Assembly (NCBI GenBank): GCA_964388445.1
Contig: CAYMAI010000005.1
Location: 124,001-188,000, forward strand
Source of the DNA: CAYMAI01 sp964388445
GTDB lineage: Bacteria; 4484-113; JAGGVC01
DNA length: 64,000 nucleotides
Reading direction: 5' to 3'
The notes under the pieces are model-generated. The model searched no databases, had not been told where the DNA came from, and saw nothing but the letters and a program-made list of their open reading frames with translations. The position numbers and the translations under genes were made by a program. Positions 1 to 7,923 of this stretch are shown one piece after another (the stretch's first letter is position 1; each line of letters opens with the position of its first letter).

Positions 1-932
1 GCGACCGCCTCGTCCGGCAGGGCGTTCAAAACGTTTAGCGCTTCGATTTGCGCCGTAAGACTTTCGATTGCCGCCCGCTCGCCGCCGTCTCCGGCCACCG
101 GCGAATCAGCGCCAAGTTTCGCCGCGAGCGCGGAAAAACCGCCGATTCCGATTTCAATTTCCTCCGCGCCGTCCCGCTGTTCGCTCTCTTCGAATTCGAG
201 AATTGCACCGGCGAAATCGCGCTCCGGCGGCGAAAGTAAAAATTCGAGAATTGCCCGAATGTCTTCCGCCGCTGCGCCGCCGCGGCGAACAATAAGCGCG
301 CCGAGAGCGTCGTTAAGCCGCGTTTCGCCCCGGCGCTCCCTCATTTTTCTTAAGTCGTCGAGCGCCTTTCCAAGCGACGGAGGCGCCGCAATATACGACG
401 CAATCGCGGCAAGCGTGGAATACGGCGGATTCGCGCCGGCGGCCGCCAGTTTCGCATAAATCATCGCCACTACGGGCAGCCTCGCCTCTCCGTACTCCTG
501 CGCTAGACGGACGAACATACCGACCGGCCCTGCGGAAATCCGCACTCCCGCTTGAAACAATATCCCCGCCGCGCGAACGGAATCGGGAGAGGATTTGATT
601 CCCGCACGCGCCATTGAGGTTTCGAGATCCAGCTTTTCACGGCCCGCGGCCTGCACAACGGCGCCTGCCAGCCGGAAAATCAACAGGTCCGGTCGCGCTT
701 CGGCTAGCTGGAGCGATACGGACTGGCCGATTTGAAAATTGAAAGCAGAGCGGGCAAGCAGATATCTCCCGCCTATCATAAGCTCGGTCAGCCCGCCGGT
801 TTTGCCCGTGACAAGAGCGCGATAGGTGTTGCCTGGCACAAATCCGCCCGATTCCGCGCCCTGCAGCGGCCTTGCGGCGACAGAATGAATTTCGTTTTGG
901 CTAGCCCCGATTTCCACATGCAATTTTATCAT
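1..932 (-). CDS. FliK-like protein, partial (C-terminus beyond the window)
   Basis: A reading frame without stops runs from an ATG at 930-932 to the left edge, so about 310 residues of the N-terminal part are visible. A GAGG eight bases upstream supports this start over an in-frame ATG at 984-986. An early segment (around residues 45-75) has the glycine-spaced beta pattern ending in IGQSVSLQLAE that I associate with the N-terminal half of FliK-type hook-length control proteins; the alpha-helical middle with repeated 'AGI/AGV' turns and the end LTAQIEALNVLNAL fit the same family, in which the Flg_hook domain would follow. That domain is off the window. No other flagellar gene is visible, so the assignment is tentative and a general 'hypothetical protein' label is a fair alternative. 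Confidence 0.6.
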   Translation of the reverse strand, partial: MIKLHVEIGASQNEIHSVAARPLQGAESGGFVPGNTYRALVTGKTGGLTELMIGGRYLLARSAFNFQIGQSVSLQLAEARPDLLIFRLAGAVVQAAGREKLDLETSMARAGIKSSPDSVRAAGILFQAGVRISAGPVGMFVRLAQEYGEARLPVVAMIYAKLAAAGANPPYSTLAAIASYIAAPPSLGKALDDLRKMRERRGETRLNDALGALIVRRGGAAAEDIRAILEFLLSPPERDFAGAILEFEESEQRDGAEEIEIGIGGFSALAAKLGADSPVAGDGGERAAIESLTAQIEALNVLNALPDEAV

Positions 933-1151
933 GCGCCAAGCCTCAAAGCGGATTCCGGAAGTAGTATCTTTGCGAAATAGCGGCATATTGATAATGTGGA
1001 TTACGGCTCTTTTGCAATGTTATTAACAACTATAAACATTCCTGACTTCCGTGCAAATCTTTCTGAAAATTGCTAGACAAACATTATATTGAAACAAATT
1101 TTTGCAACTTGACGTGGCGAAAAAATTTTTCCTTAAGGCGGCTCAAATATC

Positions 1152-1179
1152 TTGCATATGCCGGATAAATATGTATAAT
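1152..1179 (+). promoter_or_regulatory. Sigma70-type promoter for the Cys-rich gene
   Basis: TTGCAT at 1152-1157 and a perfect TATAAT at 1174-1179 are separated by 16 bases, about 50 bases upstream of the GTG start at 1230. The roughly 300-base gap between the leftward gene and this one (933-1229) is otherwise AT-richer sequence in which I see no gene. Confidence 0.55.
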
Positions 1180-1229
1180 CAAGCCGGGGAATTTGAGCCC
1201 GTTTGGGGTGGTTTGTTTTGGAGGATTCG

Positions 1230-2354
1230 GTGCCTTCATTCGGCGGGAACGAGCCTCGCGAAGACGCACGCAGCCATCCGGATGCGGATAGCGTCACCGG
1301 CGGCCGCGCTTCTGATAATTCAGGCGGCGAATCCGGCGCGCCTCCCGTCAGGCCGCCCTCGGTATCGCCCGATGAGATGCGCAAAGTTAGGTCGTCCATC
1401 GCCGAGGGCGGACGGGATGTGGAGACTTTTCTCGATTGCCCGCCTTGTCCGTTCAGGCGCACCGCGTTCGGCAGCACGCACTGCGCGATTTCCACCGACC
1501 CATACGTTAACGAAGTTGACCCGCTCACCTGTTTCAATTGCGAAGTGCCTTCGATAATCGCCATTCCCCGCTGCCGTTTTCTTTCGCTCGGCACGGCGAT
1601 AAAAAGCTATCGCGGAGAAGGCAGACTCGTCGTCCAGATGGCCTGCAAAGAGCTGAACATCCGGCTCTACAACTTCGAAACTTGCAGCAAATGCCCGCTT
1701 TACAGCGAAGTTCCCAGCGTCGCGAGCGAAATGGTCGCGGAGCGGACGCGCGCGGACGTGAGCGTTCCTGTGTCGCGCGATATGGTCGAGCGCATCGCGC
1801 AGGACATCAAGCTGGATTTTCAGCGCCGGGAAGCGCGTTCGATGGACGATTATTCGCCGTCGCAATTCGTTCGCTGCTGGCGATTCGAAGACGGCTATTG
1901 CCGTAAATTTCCCGAATATACGCGCGGCAAAGTGACATGCGTACTGCCGAAGAACGACCGGAACAACGCGATTTTCGCGGAAGCAGTCCAGCCGGCTCTG
2001 CGCGACCTTAACCTCACGGCGTACCGGTACGAACACTCGCTTGCCGAAGTCGATTCGATGTGTCAGGTTTGCGAAAACCAGCAGGAAAGCGACTTCGTAA
2101 TTTACAACCTCGAAGAATGGTCGAGTTCCGCGATTATGCTAATCGGCATGGCGCACGGCCTCGGGAAGCAGCCGGTTTTGCTTCTCCGGCAGGGATTTCC
2201 GAAGCCGCCGCTCCTCGAAACGCTCGAACACTGCGTAATCGAATACGAAAGCTTCGACCATTTGAAGTTCCGGCTTATGGCGTTCATCGCTCAATTGGGA
2301 CAGGGATTCCAGCCGGATTCGGGCGATAGCGCGGCGGGAGGCGGCAAGGAATGA
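1230..2354 (+). CDS. Cys-rich protein with TIR/deoxyribosyltransferase-like C-terminal domain
   Basis: A 374-residue protein of unknown function. GTG 1230 is chosen because GGAGG (1220-1224) sits five bases upstream; an in-frame TTG at 1203 lacks such a site. The N-terminal ~40 residues are polar and probably disordered. The middle has clustered cysteine pairs (CPPC, CFNC, CSKC and further single Cys), suggesting zinc or Fe-S binding. The C-terminal ~130 residues follow the order of TIR-like/nucleoside 2-deoxyribosyltransferase-like folds: a strand, FAEAVQPALRDLNL, a cysteine pair, DFVIYNLEEW, then IGMAHGLGKQPVLLLRQG. The usual catalytic glutamate in the 'NVMYELG' position is replaced (the segment reads SSSAIMLIG), so NAD or nucleoside cleavage is doubtful and ligand binding more likely. 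It overlaps the following zinc-ribbon gene by four bases (ATGA), implying coupled translation. Confidence 0.7.
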   Translation: MPSFGGNEPREDARSHPDADSVTGGRASDNSGGESGAPPVRPPSVSPDEMRKVRSSIAEGGRDVETFLDCPPCPFRRTAFGSTHCAISTDPYVNEVDPLTCFNCEVPSIIAIPRCRFLSLGTAIKSYRGEGRLVVQMACKELNIRLYNFETCSKCPLYSEVPSVASEMVAERTRADVSVPVSRDMVERIAQDIKLDFQRREARSMDDYSPSQFVRCWRFEDGYCRKFPEYTRGKVTCVLPKNDRNNAIFAEAVQPALRDLNLTAYRYEHSLAEVDSMCQVCENQQESDFVIYNLEEWSSSAIMLIGMAHGLGKQPVLLLRQGFPKPPLLETLEHCVIEYESFDHLKFRLMAFIAQLGQGFQPDSGDSAAGGGKE

Positions 2355-2602
2355 TCGGTTCGAGGCTTTATTTGCCGTCAGAAATCAAGCTGACCTGTGC
2401 CGGTTGCGGAAAGTCGTTTTCGGTTTCTTTAAGGTCGCTCGACGGCAAAGAATCTTTGATGTGCGCATTTTGCGGCGCCGAAATGAACGTTATCGAATCG
2501 ATGCCCCATTTCGTTCGCAAGCAGATTTATCGGGCGGCGCGTGAAAAAGTGGAAGAAGAACTGGTTATCAAGCTCGACATGATGGGAAGGTTTCTCAAAT
2601 GA
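2351..2602 (+). CDS. Small zinc-ribbon protein
   Basis: An 83-residue protein starting at the ATG of an ATGA overlap with the preceding gene. A CAGC pair near residue 17 and a CAFC pair near residue 38 form a four-cysteine zinc ribbon; the C-terminal 35 residues are a charged amphipathic helix (REKVEEELVIKLDMM). Nothing else identifies a function. Translational coupling to the Cys-rich TIR-like protein suggests the two act together, for example as partner and nucleic-acid or protein adaptor. That is inference from position only. Confidence 0.65.
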   Translation: MIGSRLYLPSEIKLTCAGCGKSFSVSLRSLDGKESLMCAFCGAEMNVIESMPHFVRKQIYRAAREKVEEELVIKLDMMGRFLK

Positions 2603-2642
2603 ACGCCGTCAATTTTTTGTTTACCTGTTTTGGGGGTGAAGC

Positions 2643-4223
2643 GTGAAGGTCGAAAGATGCCTGATTTCCGTTTATCATAAGCGAAGCATGCTCGGCTTCG
2701 CAAAGGACTTGGCCGGCGCCGGCATCGAGCTTGTCGCCAGCGGCGGCACGGGCAAAGCGCTCGAGGAGTCGGGAATTCCATACGTCGCGCTAGAAAGCAT
2801 GACGGGCTTTCCGCAGCTTCTCGGCGGCAGGGTGAAAACGCTTCATCCGGCCATTCACGCGGCAATTCTCGCCCGCCGAAGCAATCCAACCGACATGGCG
2901 GACTTGAAAAAACTAGGCGTCAAGCCAATCGATTTGGTCGTGTGCACGCTTTATCCTTTCGAGCGAAAGGTAAAAAAGCCGGACTTCCCCCTTAAGGACG
3001 CCGTCGAATGGATAGACATCGGCGGTCCCACGATGATACGCGCCGCGGCGAAAAACATGGAAAGCGTGGCCGTCGTCGTCGACCCGCGCGATTATCCTCG
3101 CGTCGCCGACCATTTAAAGTCGAACGGATGCGAGATTTCCGAAGAAATGCGTGTGATTCTTGCGCAGAAAGCGTTCGCTCTAACTTGCGAGTACGACGCC
3201 AGAATTCAGCAGTACTTTTTCGCCCGGCTTCCGCGCCAGCGTCAGTTTTCGCGCACGCGGTTCGTCGTTCTGGAGCGAAAGGAGCAACTCAGGTACGGCG
3301 AAAATCCCCATCAAGAAGCTGCGCGTTACGAGGATGTATTAAACGCGCAGGTGCCGTTCACGATTCATCAGGGAAAAGAGCTGTCGTTCAACAACATTCG
3401 CGACGCCGCGTCTGCGTTTCGAATCGCAAGCTTTCCGTACGAAGGCAAGAAAGTGGCCTGCGTGATCAAGCACGCGTCGCCATGCGGAATCGCTTGGGGC
3501 GAAGACGGCTGCGAAACTTACAAGCGCGCTCGCGACGCGGACGCACAAAGCGCGTTCGGCGGCATAGTCGGTCTCAACTACATAGTGGACGACAGCGTCG
3601 CATTGGAACTTATAAACACTTTTCTCGAAGTCGTGCTGGCGCCGGAATACACTCCGGAAGCGATGCGGATTCTGGCGAAAAAACCGAATATGCGCGTGCT
3701 CGAAATCGACCGCTCGGCGTTTCCGGACAGGCCGGGCAGGGGAAGGCCGAGAATTCTTCCGGACACGCGCAGCCTGTTGTACGAAACCGAGTTCGGCTAT
3801 CTGCTGCAGGAAAACGACCGGATGGTCGCTCAAACCGGCGACCTTACGCTGCATTTCGACGGCGGAATACCCGACGAGCAAAAAAGCGACGTTGATTTCG
3901 GGCTTAAAATAATCCGGTTCCTAAAGAGCAATGCGGTGCTTCTCGTGAAAGACGGCGTGATGATTTCGTTCGGAGCGGGCCAAACCGACAGGGTCGGCGC
4001 GGTAAAGATTTGCCTCGAAAAAGCCGGAAGCGACGCAAAAGGCGCGGTGATGATAAGCGACGGGTTCTTTCCATTCCACGATTCCATCGAACTTGCAGGA
4101 AAGGCCGGCGTCGCGCTGGTAATCGCGCCGGGCGGCAGCAAGAACGACCGCAAAGTAATCGAGCGCGCAAGGGAGATGGGAGCCAAATTCGCCCATTCGC
4201 CGTACAGGCACTTCAATCATTAA
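2643..4223 (+). CDS. purH: Bifunctional AICAR transformylase / IMP cyclohydrolase
   Basis: Catalyses the last two steps of de novo IMP synthesis: formylation of AICAR with 10-formyl-THF and ring closure. The 526-residue length is normal for PurH. The N-terminal MGS-fold cyclohydrolase domain is recognisable by LVASGGTGKALEESG and GGRVKTLHPAIH; the transformylase domain carries RYGENPHQ, the KHASPCGIAWG segment with the catalytic Lys-His, QSAFGG, and the C-terminal VMISDGFFPF and HSPYRHFNH. The start is a GTG at 2643 preceded by a purine-rich GGGGGTGAA. It lies 40 bases after the zinc-ribbon gene on the same strand, so co-transcription is possible. No other pur genes are nearby. Confidence 0.96.
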   Translation: MKVERCLISVYHKRSMLGFAKDLAGAGIELVASGGTGKALEESGIPYVALESMTGFPQLLGGRVKTLHPAIHAAILARRSNPTDMADLKKLGVKPIDLVVCTLYPFERKVKKPDFPLKDAVEWIDIGGPTMIRAAAKNMESVAVVVDPRDYPRVADHLKSNGCEISEEMRVILAQKAFALTCEYDARIQQYFFARLPRQRQFSRTRFVVLERKEQLRYGENPHQEAARYEDVLNAQVPFTIHQGKELSFNNIRDAASAFRIASFPYEGKKVACVIKHASPCGIAWGEDGCETYKRARDADAQSAFGGIVGLNYIVDDSVALELINTFLEVVLAPEYTPEAMRILAKKPNMRVLEIDRSAFPDRPGRGRPRILPDTRSLLYETEFGYLLQENDRMVAQTGDLTLHFDGGIPDEQKSDVDFGLKIIRFLKSNAVLLVKDGVMISFGAGQTDRVGAVKICLEKAGSDAKGAVMISDGFFPFHDSIELAGKAGVALVIAPGGSKNDRKVIERAREMGAKFAHSPYRHFNH

Positions 4224-4354
4224 CCGCAAGCAAGAAAGAGAATTCGATTGACATTAATGCGCCGGATTGGCAATTTTGGCGCGCGGCGAATAAAAGAAAC
4301 TTTGAGCCGGTTAAACGGGCCAGGCGAAAAAATTTTTTTTGAAAAGTTCGAAAT

Positions 4355-4383
4355 TTGTTAAAAATCCGTTTTTCCGGTATAAT
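4355..4383 (+). promoter_or_regulatory. Strong sigma70-type promoter before the structured leader
   Basis: TTGTTA (4355-4360), a 17-base spacer and a perfect TATAAT (4378-4383). Transcription would begin near 4390, about 135 bases before the ATG at 4526. It is preceded by an A/T tract (4328-4340) that could act as an UP-like element. Confidence 0.7.
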
Positions 4384-4389
4384 ACGGTG

Positions 4390-4540
4390 CGCGGACGCAA
4401 GTCCGCCTGGGTCAACAAGAGGGACGTACCTTGAAAGCTGGTGGGAGATTCCACGGGCCGGGCCGCCGGGCCAATCGGCCGGCGCGTCGCGCCGTCTTTC
4501 ATCGCTCCGAAGATTACACGCGGGAATGCATTCGCACATT
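4390..4540 (+). ncRNA. GC-rich structured leader, possible riboswitch (class unresolved)
   Basis: Between a strong promoter and the YqgF-like gene lie about 135 untranslated bases with several helices: GCGGAC-GCAA-GTCCGC near 4391-4406, a GTGG/CCAC hairpin near 4443-4456, a CGCCGG/CCGGCG hairpin near 4466-4487, GAAAG/CTTTC enclosing the latter two, and GTGCG (4387-4391) able to pair with CGCAC (4533-4537) just past the start codon. The pieces TTGAAAGCTGGTGGGAGATT and GCTCCGAAGATTACA loosely resemble conserved boxes of cobalamin riboswitches (GGTG...TCC and the 3' B12 box), but the canonical CCCGC-ACTGT core is not present. The proposed closing helix would cover the ATG at 4526, which would suit translational control. 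I regard it as a structured leader or small RNA of uncertain class. Confidence 0.4.
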
Positions 4541-4963
4541 CACACGCAAATTCAACCTGAAAATACCGTTATCGGCATTGACCCCGGCCGGGGCAAGTGC
4601 GGAATCGCGGCCGTTCGCCAAGGCACAGTTTTAAAAGCGCTCACGGTAGGTCGCGAGGCAATCGCCGCCGAAGCCAAGAATCTCGCAATCGAATTCGCCT
4701 CGACGCATGTCGCAATCGGCGGAGCCACGGGTTCCGCTCCGGTAGTTGCGGAAGTAAAAGCCGCATTGCCGGACTTGACTGTTATTGTAGTGGACGAAAC
4801 GAATTCGACGCGCGATGGCATCGCGATGCGCATCGCAATGGCGCCGCCTTTGGCGAGATGGCTGGTTTGGCTCAAGCTTTTTTTCGGCTCGGAAAAGCCG
4901 GACGGCTGGGCGGCGGCGGTTATCGCGAAGCGTGCGCTTGCGGAATTTTCCCCGAAGTTGTAA
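4526..4963 (+). CDS. YqgF/RuvC-fold nuclease-like protein
   Basis: A 145-residue RNase H-fold protein. The first strand carries IGIDPGRGKCGIAAV with the first acidic residue; VVDETNSTRDG supplies a glutamate in the usual second position; the C-terminal DGWAAAVIAKRAL supplies the final Asp. This three-acid layout is that of the YqgF/RuvX family (pre-16S rRNA processing or Holliday-junction resolvase-like nucleases). ATG 4526 is selected because longer in-frame starts would translate the GC-rich structured leader and read into the promoter. It is monocistronic, between purH and the porin gene. Whether the activity is RNA processing or recombination cannot be told from sequence. Confidence 0.75.
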   Translation: MHSHIHTQIQPENTVIGIDPGRGKCGIAAVRQGTVLKALTVGREAIAAEAKNLAIEFASTHVAIGGATGSAPVVAEVKAALPDLTVIVVDETNSTRDGIAMRIAMAPPLARWLVWLKLFFGSEKPDGWAAAVIAKRALAEFSPKL

Positions 4964-5177
4964 AATCCCCTTTTGTTTTAATTACTTTGTCTATTGCCGC
5001 TTTAGAGCACGGGCTGGTTAAGGAGGTGAATCGTTAGTATCAGTACGGCTCCAAAGGCGATGGAAATTCGTTGTTGTGTATTTTGACCCGCGAAACCGGA
5101 CGCCTAATCAAGGAAACTAGGACACTTGACGAAGGCGAAAGGAAATAACGGGCACAAGAATTCTAACGAGGTTAGAC
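4964..5177 (+). other. Intergenic leader of the porin gene with an orphan Shine-Dalgarno
   Basis: No gene is evident here. A near-perfect anti-16S match, TTAAGGAGGTGAATC (from 5018), has no usable start codon at normal spacing; the first ATG follows 28 bases later (5059) and opens only an eight-codon frame (MEIRCCVF). The stretch probably serves as the 5' untranslated leader of the abundant porin. Confidence 0.4.
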
Positions 5178-6878
5178 ATGAACAAACTTACTTTCGTTTT
5201 CGCAGTAGCCGCCTTCGTTCTTCTTTCAACGGCGGCTTATGCACAGGGACCGTTTACGGACGTTCCCGCCGACCACTGGGCGTACGCGGCGGTTAAGATG
5301 CTCAAGGACCAGGGTCTCGTCGAGGGTTATCCCGACGGCGAGTACAAAGGTACCCGCACGCTTACCCGTTACGAAATGGCGATGCTTGTCGCCCGCGTAT
5401 GGTACAAGGTTGAAGAGAAGCTTGGTGAGGGCGTAGGACCCGAAGTTAAGGCGCAGGTTGAAAGACTTGCCAACGAATTCCGCAGCGAGCTTGCGGAACT
5501 CGGCGTGCAGGTTGACAACATCATGGCGTCCCTCGACCAGCAGTCGAGCGAAATCGACCGCTTGAAGAGCATGATTCACGACACGAACGTGACCGGAAAC
5601 ATCCGTTTCCGCACGGGCGGTTTCGTGCAGAACAATGCGGGCGTCGCTACCGACGGCACGGTTACGGACCTTTCGACCGACCTCGGCCACGAGATTTTCG
5701 GCAACCTGAACTTCAGCTTTATGCCGAACGACGTGATGGACGTTGACCTTAGCTTCGTTTTCGCCGAGACTCATGGACCGGTTGCCGGCATGGTTCCCAG
5801 CGCGAACAGCGGCTCGGGCAAGCCCTCCACGCCTCCGATGTTCCTTCCGAACAACACGGATTCTCCCGACCTCGACGTTGCGAAGGTGACTATCGACCTT
5901 ACGCCGTGGCTTCCCACCGGAACGTTCTTCGGCGACAGCCCGACCTTCACCATCGGACGTCAGTACTTCAGCTTCGGCGAGTTCGGCCTTACGGGCGACA
6001 ACGGCTTCTGGAGCGATTTCGGTTACCGCTACGACACCAACTGGGGCAACACCTGGGATTTCTGGGCTGGCGCTTACAGAATTGAAAGCGGTTCGACCTT
6101 CGCGGGCGCGACCCCCAACACCTTCATCTACGGCCCGACCCGCAGCTATCAGAACACCAACTTCGTCACCGAGAGCGACGACTTCGTGATCGTGGGCTTC
6201 GGCTACAACGGTCCCGAGGGAACGGTTCCCGGACATGACAGCGCGTACAGCTTCGAGCTGAATGTGGTTCCCGAAGGTTACGGCTCCGAGATGTACGTCG
6301 GCGGAAGCGCGAACTTCGAAATCCCGTGGATGGCGAACAGCACGTGGTTCAACGGCATCCGCGGCGAAGGCGTTTGGGTTAACTCGAATGTTTTCGACCG
6401 TGACCCGGACGACCTCGGTCTGGACAACATCAGCTGGGCGGCGGAACTTGACATCTTCAACAACGGAGTGACCAAGTTCTCGGGTTCGTATGCTCAGATT
6501 ACGGCCCTCGAAGGTATTCCCGCGTACGCGAACGTGGACAACGACCCCTTCAGCGAGTGGGATTACACCGTGGCGGCCAGCGGCGACGCCTTCAACTTCA
6601 GCCGTGAGGGCAAGAACTTCTTCCCCGCGGACTTCAACGGCTTCGGCGCGTCGATCGAGCACACTTTCGCAAGCGGTCTTTTCGGCAAGGCTATCTTCTA
6701 TGATGGCGAGCGCCGTAACAGCCGTTTCACCGATCGTCCCGGCCTGCTTCGCGTTATGTTCAAGTATCCGATTTACGACAACGCAACCATCGGTCTTGAC
6801 GTAATCAACGCCGGTCTTACCGACGGTCTTGACGACACCAACACTCTCGTTCGCGGCGAGCTTTTTCTCAACTTCTAA
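5178..6878 (+). CDS. SLH-domain outer-membrane porin (OmpM/Slp-like)
   Basis: A 566-residue outer-membrane protein. Residues 1-22 are a signal peptide (cleavage after AAYA). An SLH domain follows at about 24-75, with FTDVPADHWAY, the GLVEGYPDGEYKG turn and the TRYEMAMLVAR helix. A heptad-rich coiled coil spans about 78-130 (VKAQVERLANEF ... SSEIDRLKSM). The rest alternates polar and aromatic residues as amphipathic strands and ends in LFLNF, a typical C-terminal barrel signature. In diderm Terrabacteria such proteins tether the outer membrane: the SLH domain binds pyruvylated or polyamine-modified peptidoglycan while the barrel forms a pore. A strong terminator follows. Codon use is more uniform than in neighbours, consistent with high expression. 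Confidence 0.9.
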   Translation: MNKLTFVFAVAAFVLLSTAAYAQGPFTDVPADHWAYAAVKMLKDQGLVEGYPDGEYKGTRTLTRYEMAMLVARVWYKVEEKLGEGVGPEVKAQVERLANEFRSELAELGVQVDNIMASLDQQSSEIDRLKSMIHDTNVTGNIRFRTGGFVQNNAGVATDGTVTDLSTDLGHEIFGNLNFSFMPNDVMDVDLSFVFAETHGPVAGMVPSANSGSGKPSTPPMFLPNNTDSPDLDVAKVTIDLTPWLPTGTFFGDSPTFTIGRQYFSFGEFGLTGDNGFWSDFGYRYDTNWGNTWDFWAGAYRIESGSTFAGATPNTFIYGPTRSYQNTNFVTESDDFVIVGFGYNGPEGTVPGHDSAYSFELNVVPEGYGSEMYVGGSANFEIPWMANSTWFNGIRGEGVWVNSNVFDRDPDDLGLDNISWAAELDIFNNGVTKFSGSYAQITALEGIPAYANVDNDPFSEWDYTVAASGDAFNFSREGKNFFPADFNGFGASIEHTFASGLFGKAIFYDGERRNSRFTDRPGLLRVMFKYPIYDNATIGLDVINAGLTDGLDDTNTLVRGELFLNF

Positions 6879-6910
6879 GTTTTGAAGTAACAGCTTCGTG
6901 TAACGAGCGT

Positions 6911-6941
6911 CCCCCGGAGGAAACTCCGGGGGATTTTTTTT
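6911..6941 (+). terminator. Rho-independent terminator of the porin gene
   Basis: A perfect nine-pair stem, CCCCCGGAG / CTCCGGGGG, closed by a GAAA tetraloop and followed by ATTTTTTTT. It lies 33 bases after the porin stop codon. Confidence 0.93.
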
Positions 6942-6996
6942 GCCTCGTTTTCGGGCTGTGAATGTTCCGCATTGGTGTAAGATAACCGCTCGCCCC

Positions 6997-7872
6997 ATGA
7001 AGAAATATGCAATGCCGGCATTGGCCATATCGGCGATTATTGCGGCGATTTCGATTTGCGCCGCCGCGGCAAGCGCGCAAAGTCACGCGGACGGCGTTTC
7101 CGCATGCGCCGGATGCCACGACGTTTCGGCAAGCGCATTCATGCGCGCGTCCGCAAGCATTCTGGACGCGGATAAAAAGGACGTTCACGTTTTGGCAGGC
7201 GTTTCCTGCGCCGGCTGTCACGCTGAACACTCGGCCCGCCGAGACGAAGGCGCAAAACCGGGCATCGAAACCTGCAAGAAATGCCACCCGCAATCTTCGG
7301 AAAGTTACGAGTCAGGCATACATTTCGAGGCTTTTTCACAGCTCGGAATGCCGCAGTGCGCGGTTTGCCATCCGCCGCACCGGATGGAGAAGCCGTCCCC
7401 GGATTACGCCCACCGGGCCGAGCCGGGATTTAGTGCAAAGCCGGGCGAATGTTTATCCTGCCATTTCGAAAAAAGTCCCATCGCCGGCCTTGTCGCGAAG
7501 TACGCCGAAGGGCGCATGGAACTGGAATCGTCGGCAAAAAAGCTGGATGGGCTTTCCGAAAAACTAACTGCGGCGGAAAAGTGGCTGCCGGTTTTTCTGC
7601 GCCCGAAAAGCCGCCCTCAAAAAACGGGAGGCGATTATATTTCTATGGCGCGCGCGGCTATGCACGCGGGCGGCGGCGATGTGTTGAATCTGCTATCGGA
7701 CTGCCGTGCCGATTCGGCCGAATTTGCAGGATTGATTTCCGATGTACGTCTTAAGATTTTTCTCCTTTACGGAGGCGGACTGATATTAACGATCGCCGTT
7801 TTGGTTATCGCGCCGAAACCAGCTTCGAGGCGCCGGAGAATCGGTAGAAATTCAAGCCGTACGCCGCGATAG
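6997..7872 (+). CDS. Pentahaem c-type cytochrome with C-terminal membrane anchor
   Basis: A 291-residue exported electron-transfer protein. Residues 1-28 form a signal peptide ending ASAQ. Five CXXCH haem sites follow in the first half (CAGCH at about 37-41, a second CAGCH, CKKCH, CAVCH, CLSCH), with extra histidines available as distal ligands. The second half has no haem motif; it is helical and ends with one transmembrane segment (IFLLYGGGLILTIAVLVIA) and a basic tail, so the haem domain would sit in the periplasm anchored by its C-terminus. The ATG at 6997 is the start that gives a proper signal peptide. The layout recalls NapC/NrfH-class or nitrite/tetrathionate-type multihaem proteins in general, but no specific substrate can be assigned. 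Confidence 0.85.
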   Translation: MKKYAMPALAISAIIAAISICAAAASAQSHADGVSACAGCHDVSASAFMRASASILDADKKDVHVLAGVSCAGCHAEHSARRDEGAKPGIETCKKCHPQSSESYESGIHFEAFSQLGMPQCAVCHPPHRMEKPSPDYAHRAEPGFSAKPGECLSCHFEKSPIAGLVAKYAEGRMELESSAKKLDGLSEKLTAAEKWLPVFLRPKSRPQKTGGDYISMARAAMHAGGGDVLNLLSDCRADSAEFAGLISDVRLKIFLLYGGGLILTIAVLVIAPKPASRRRRIGRNSSRTPR

Positions 7873-7884
7873 CGCCTGATTTTC

Positions 7885-7893
7885 TGCTATACT
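7885..7893 (+). promoter_or_regulatory. Extended -10 promoter
   Basis: TGCTATACT (TG at 7885-7886, TATACT at 7888-7893), 30 bases before the ATG at 7924. No convincing -35 is visible, as is usual for extended -10 promoters. Confidence 0.5.
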
Positions 7894-7923
7894 CGTGATA
7901 CCTGCAACAGGGGAGGGCTTGTT

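Noticed and set aside
4391..4540. T-box, TPP or FMN riboswitch in the leader
   Set aside because: Conserved cores (T-box TGGNACC, TPP CTGAGA, FMN AGGATAT-type boxes) are absent; only loose cobalamin-like pieces were seen, so the class is left open.
5226..7028. A 600-codon open frame antisense to the porin gene
   Set aside because: It mirrors the highly biased codons of the porin, spans the terminator and the start of the cytochrome gene, and its product (Val/Glu/Arg/Ala-rich) has no recognisable domain.
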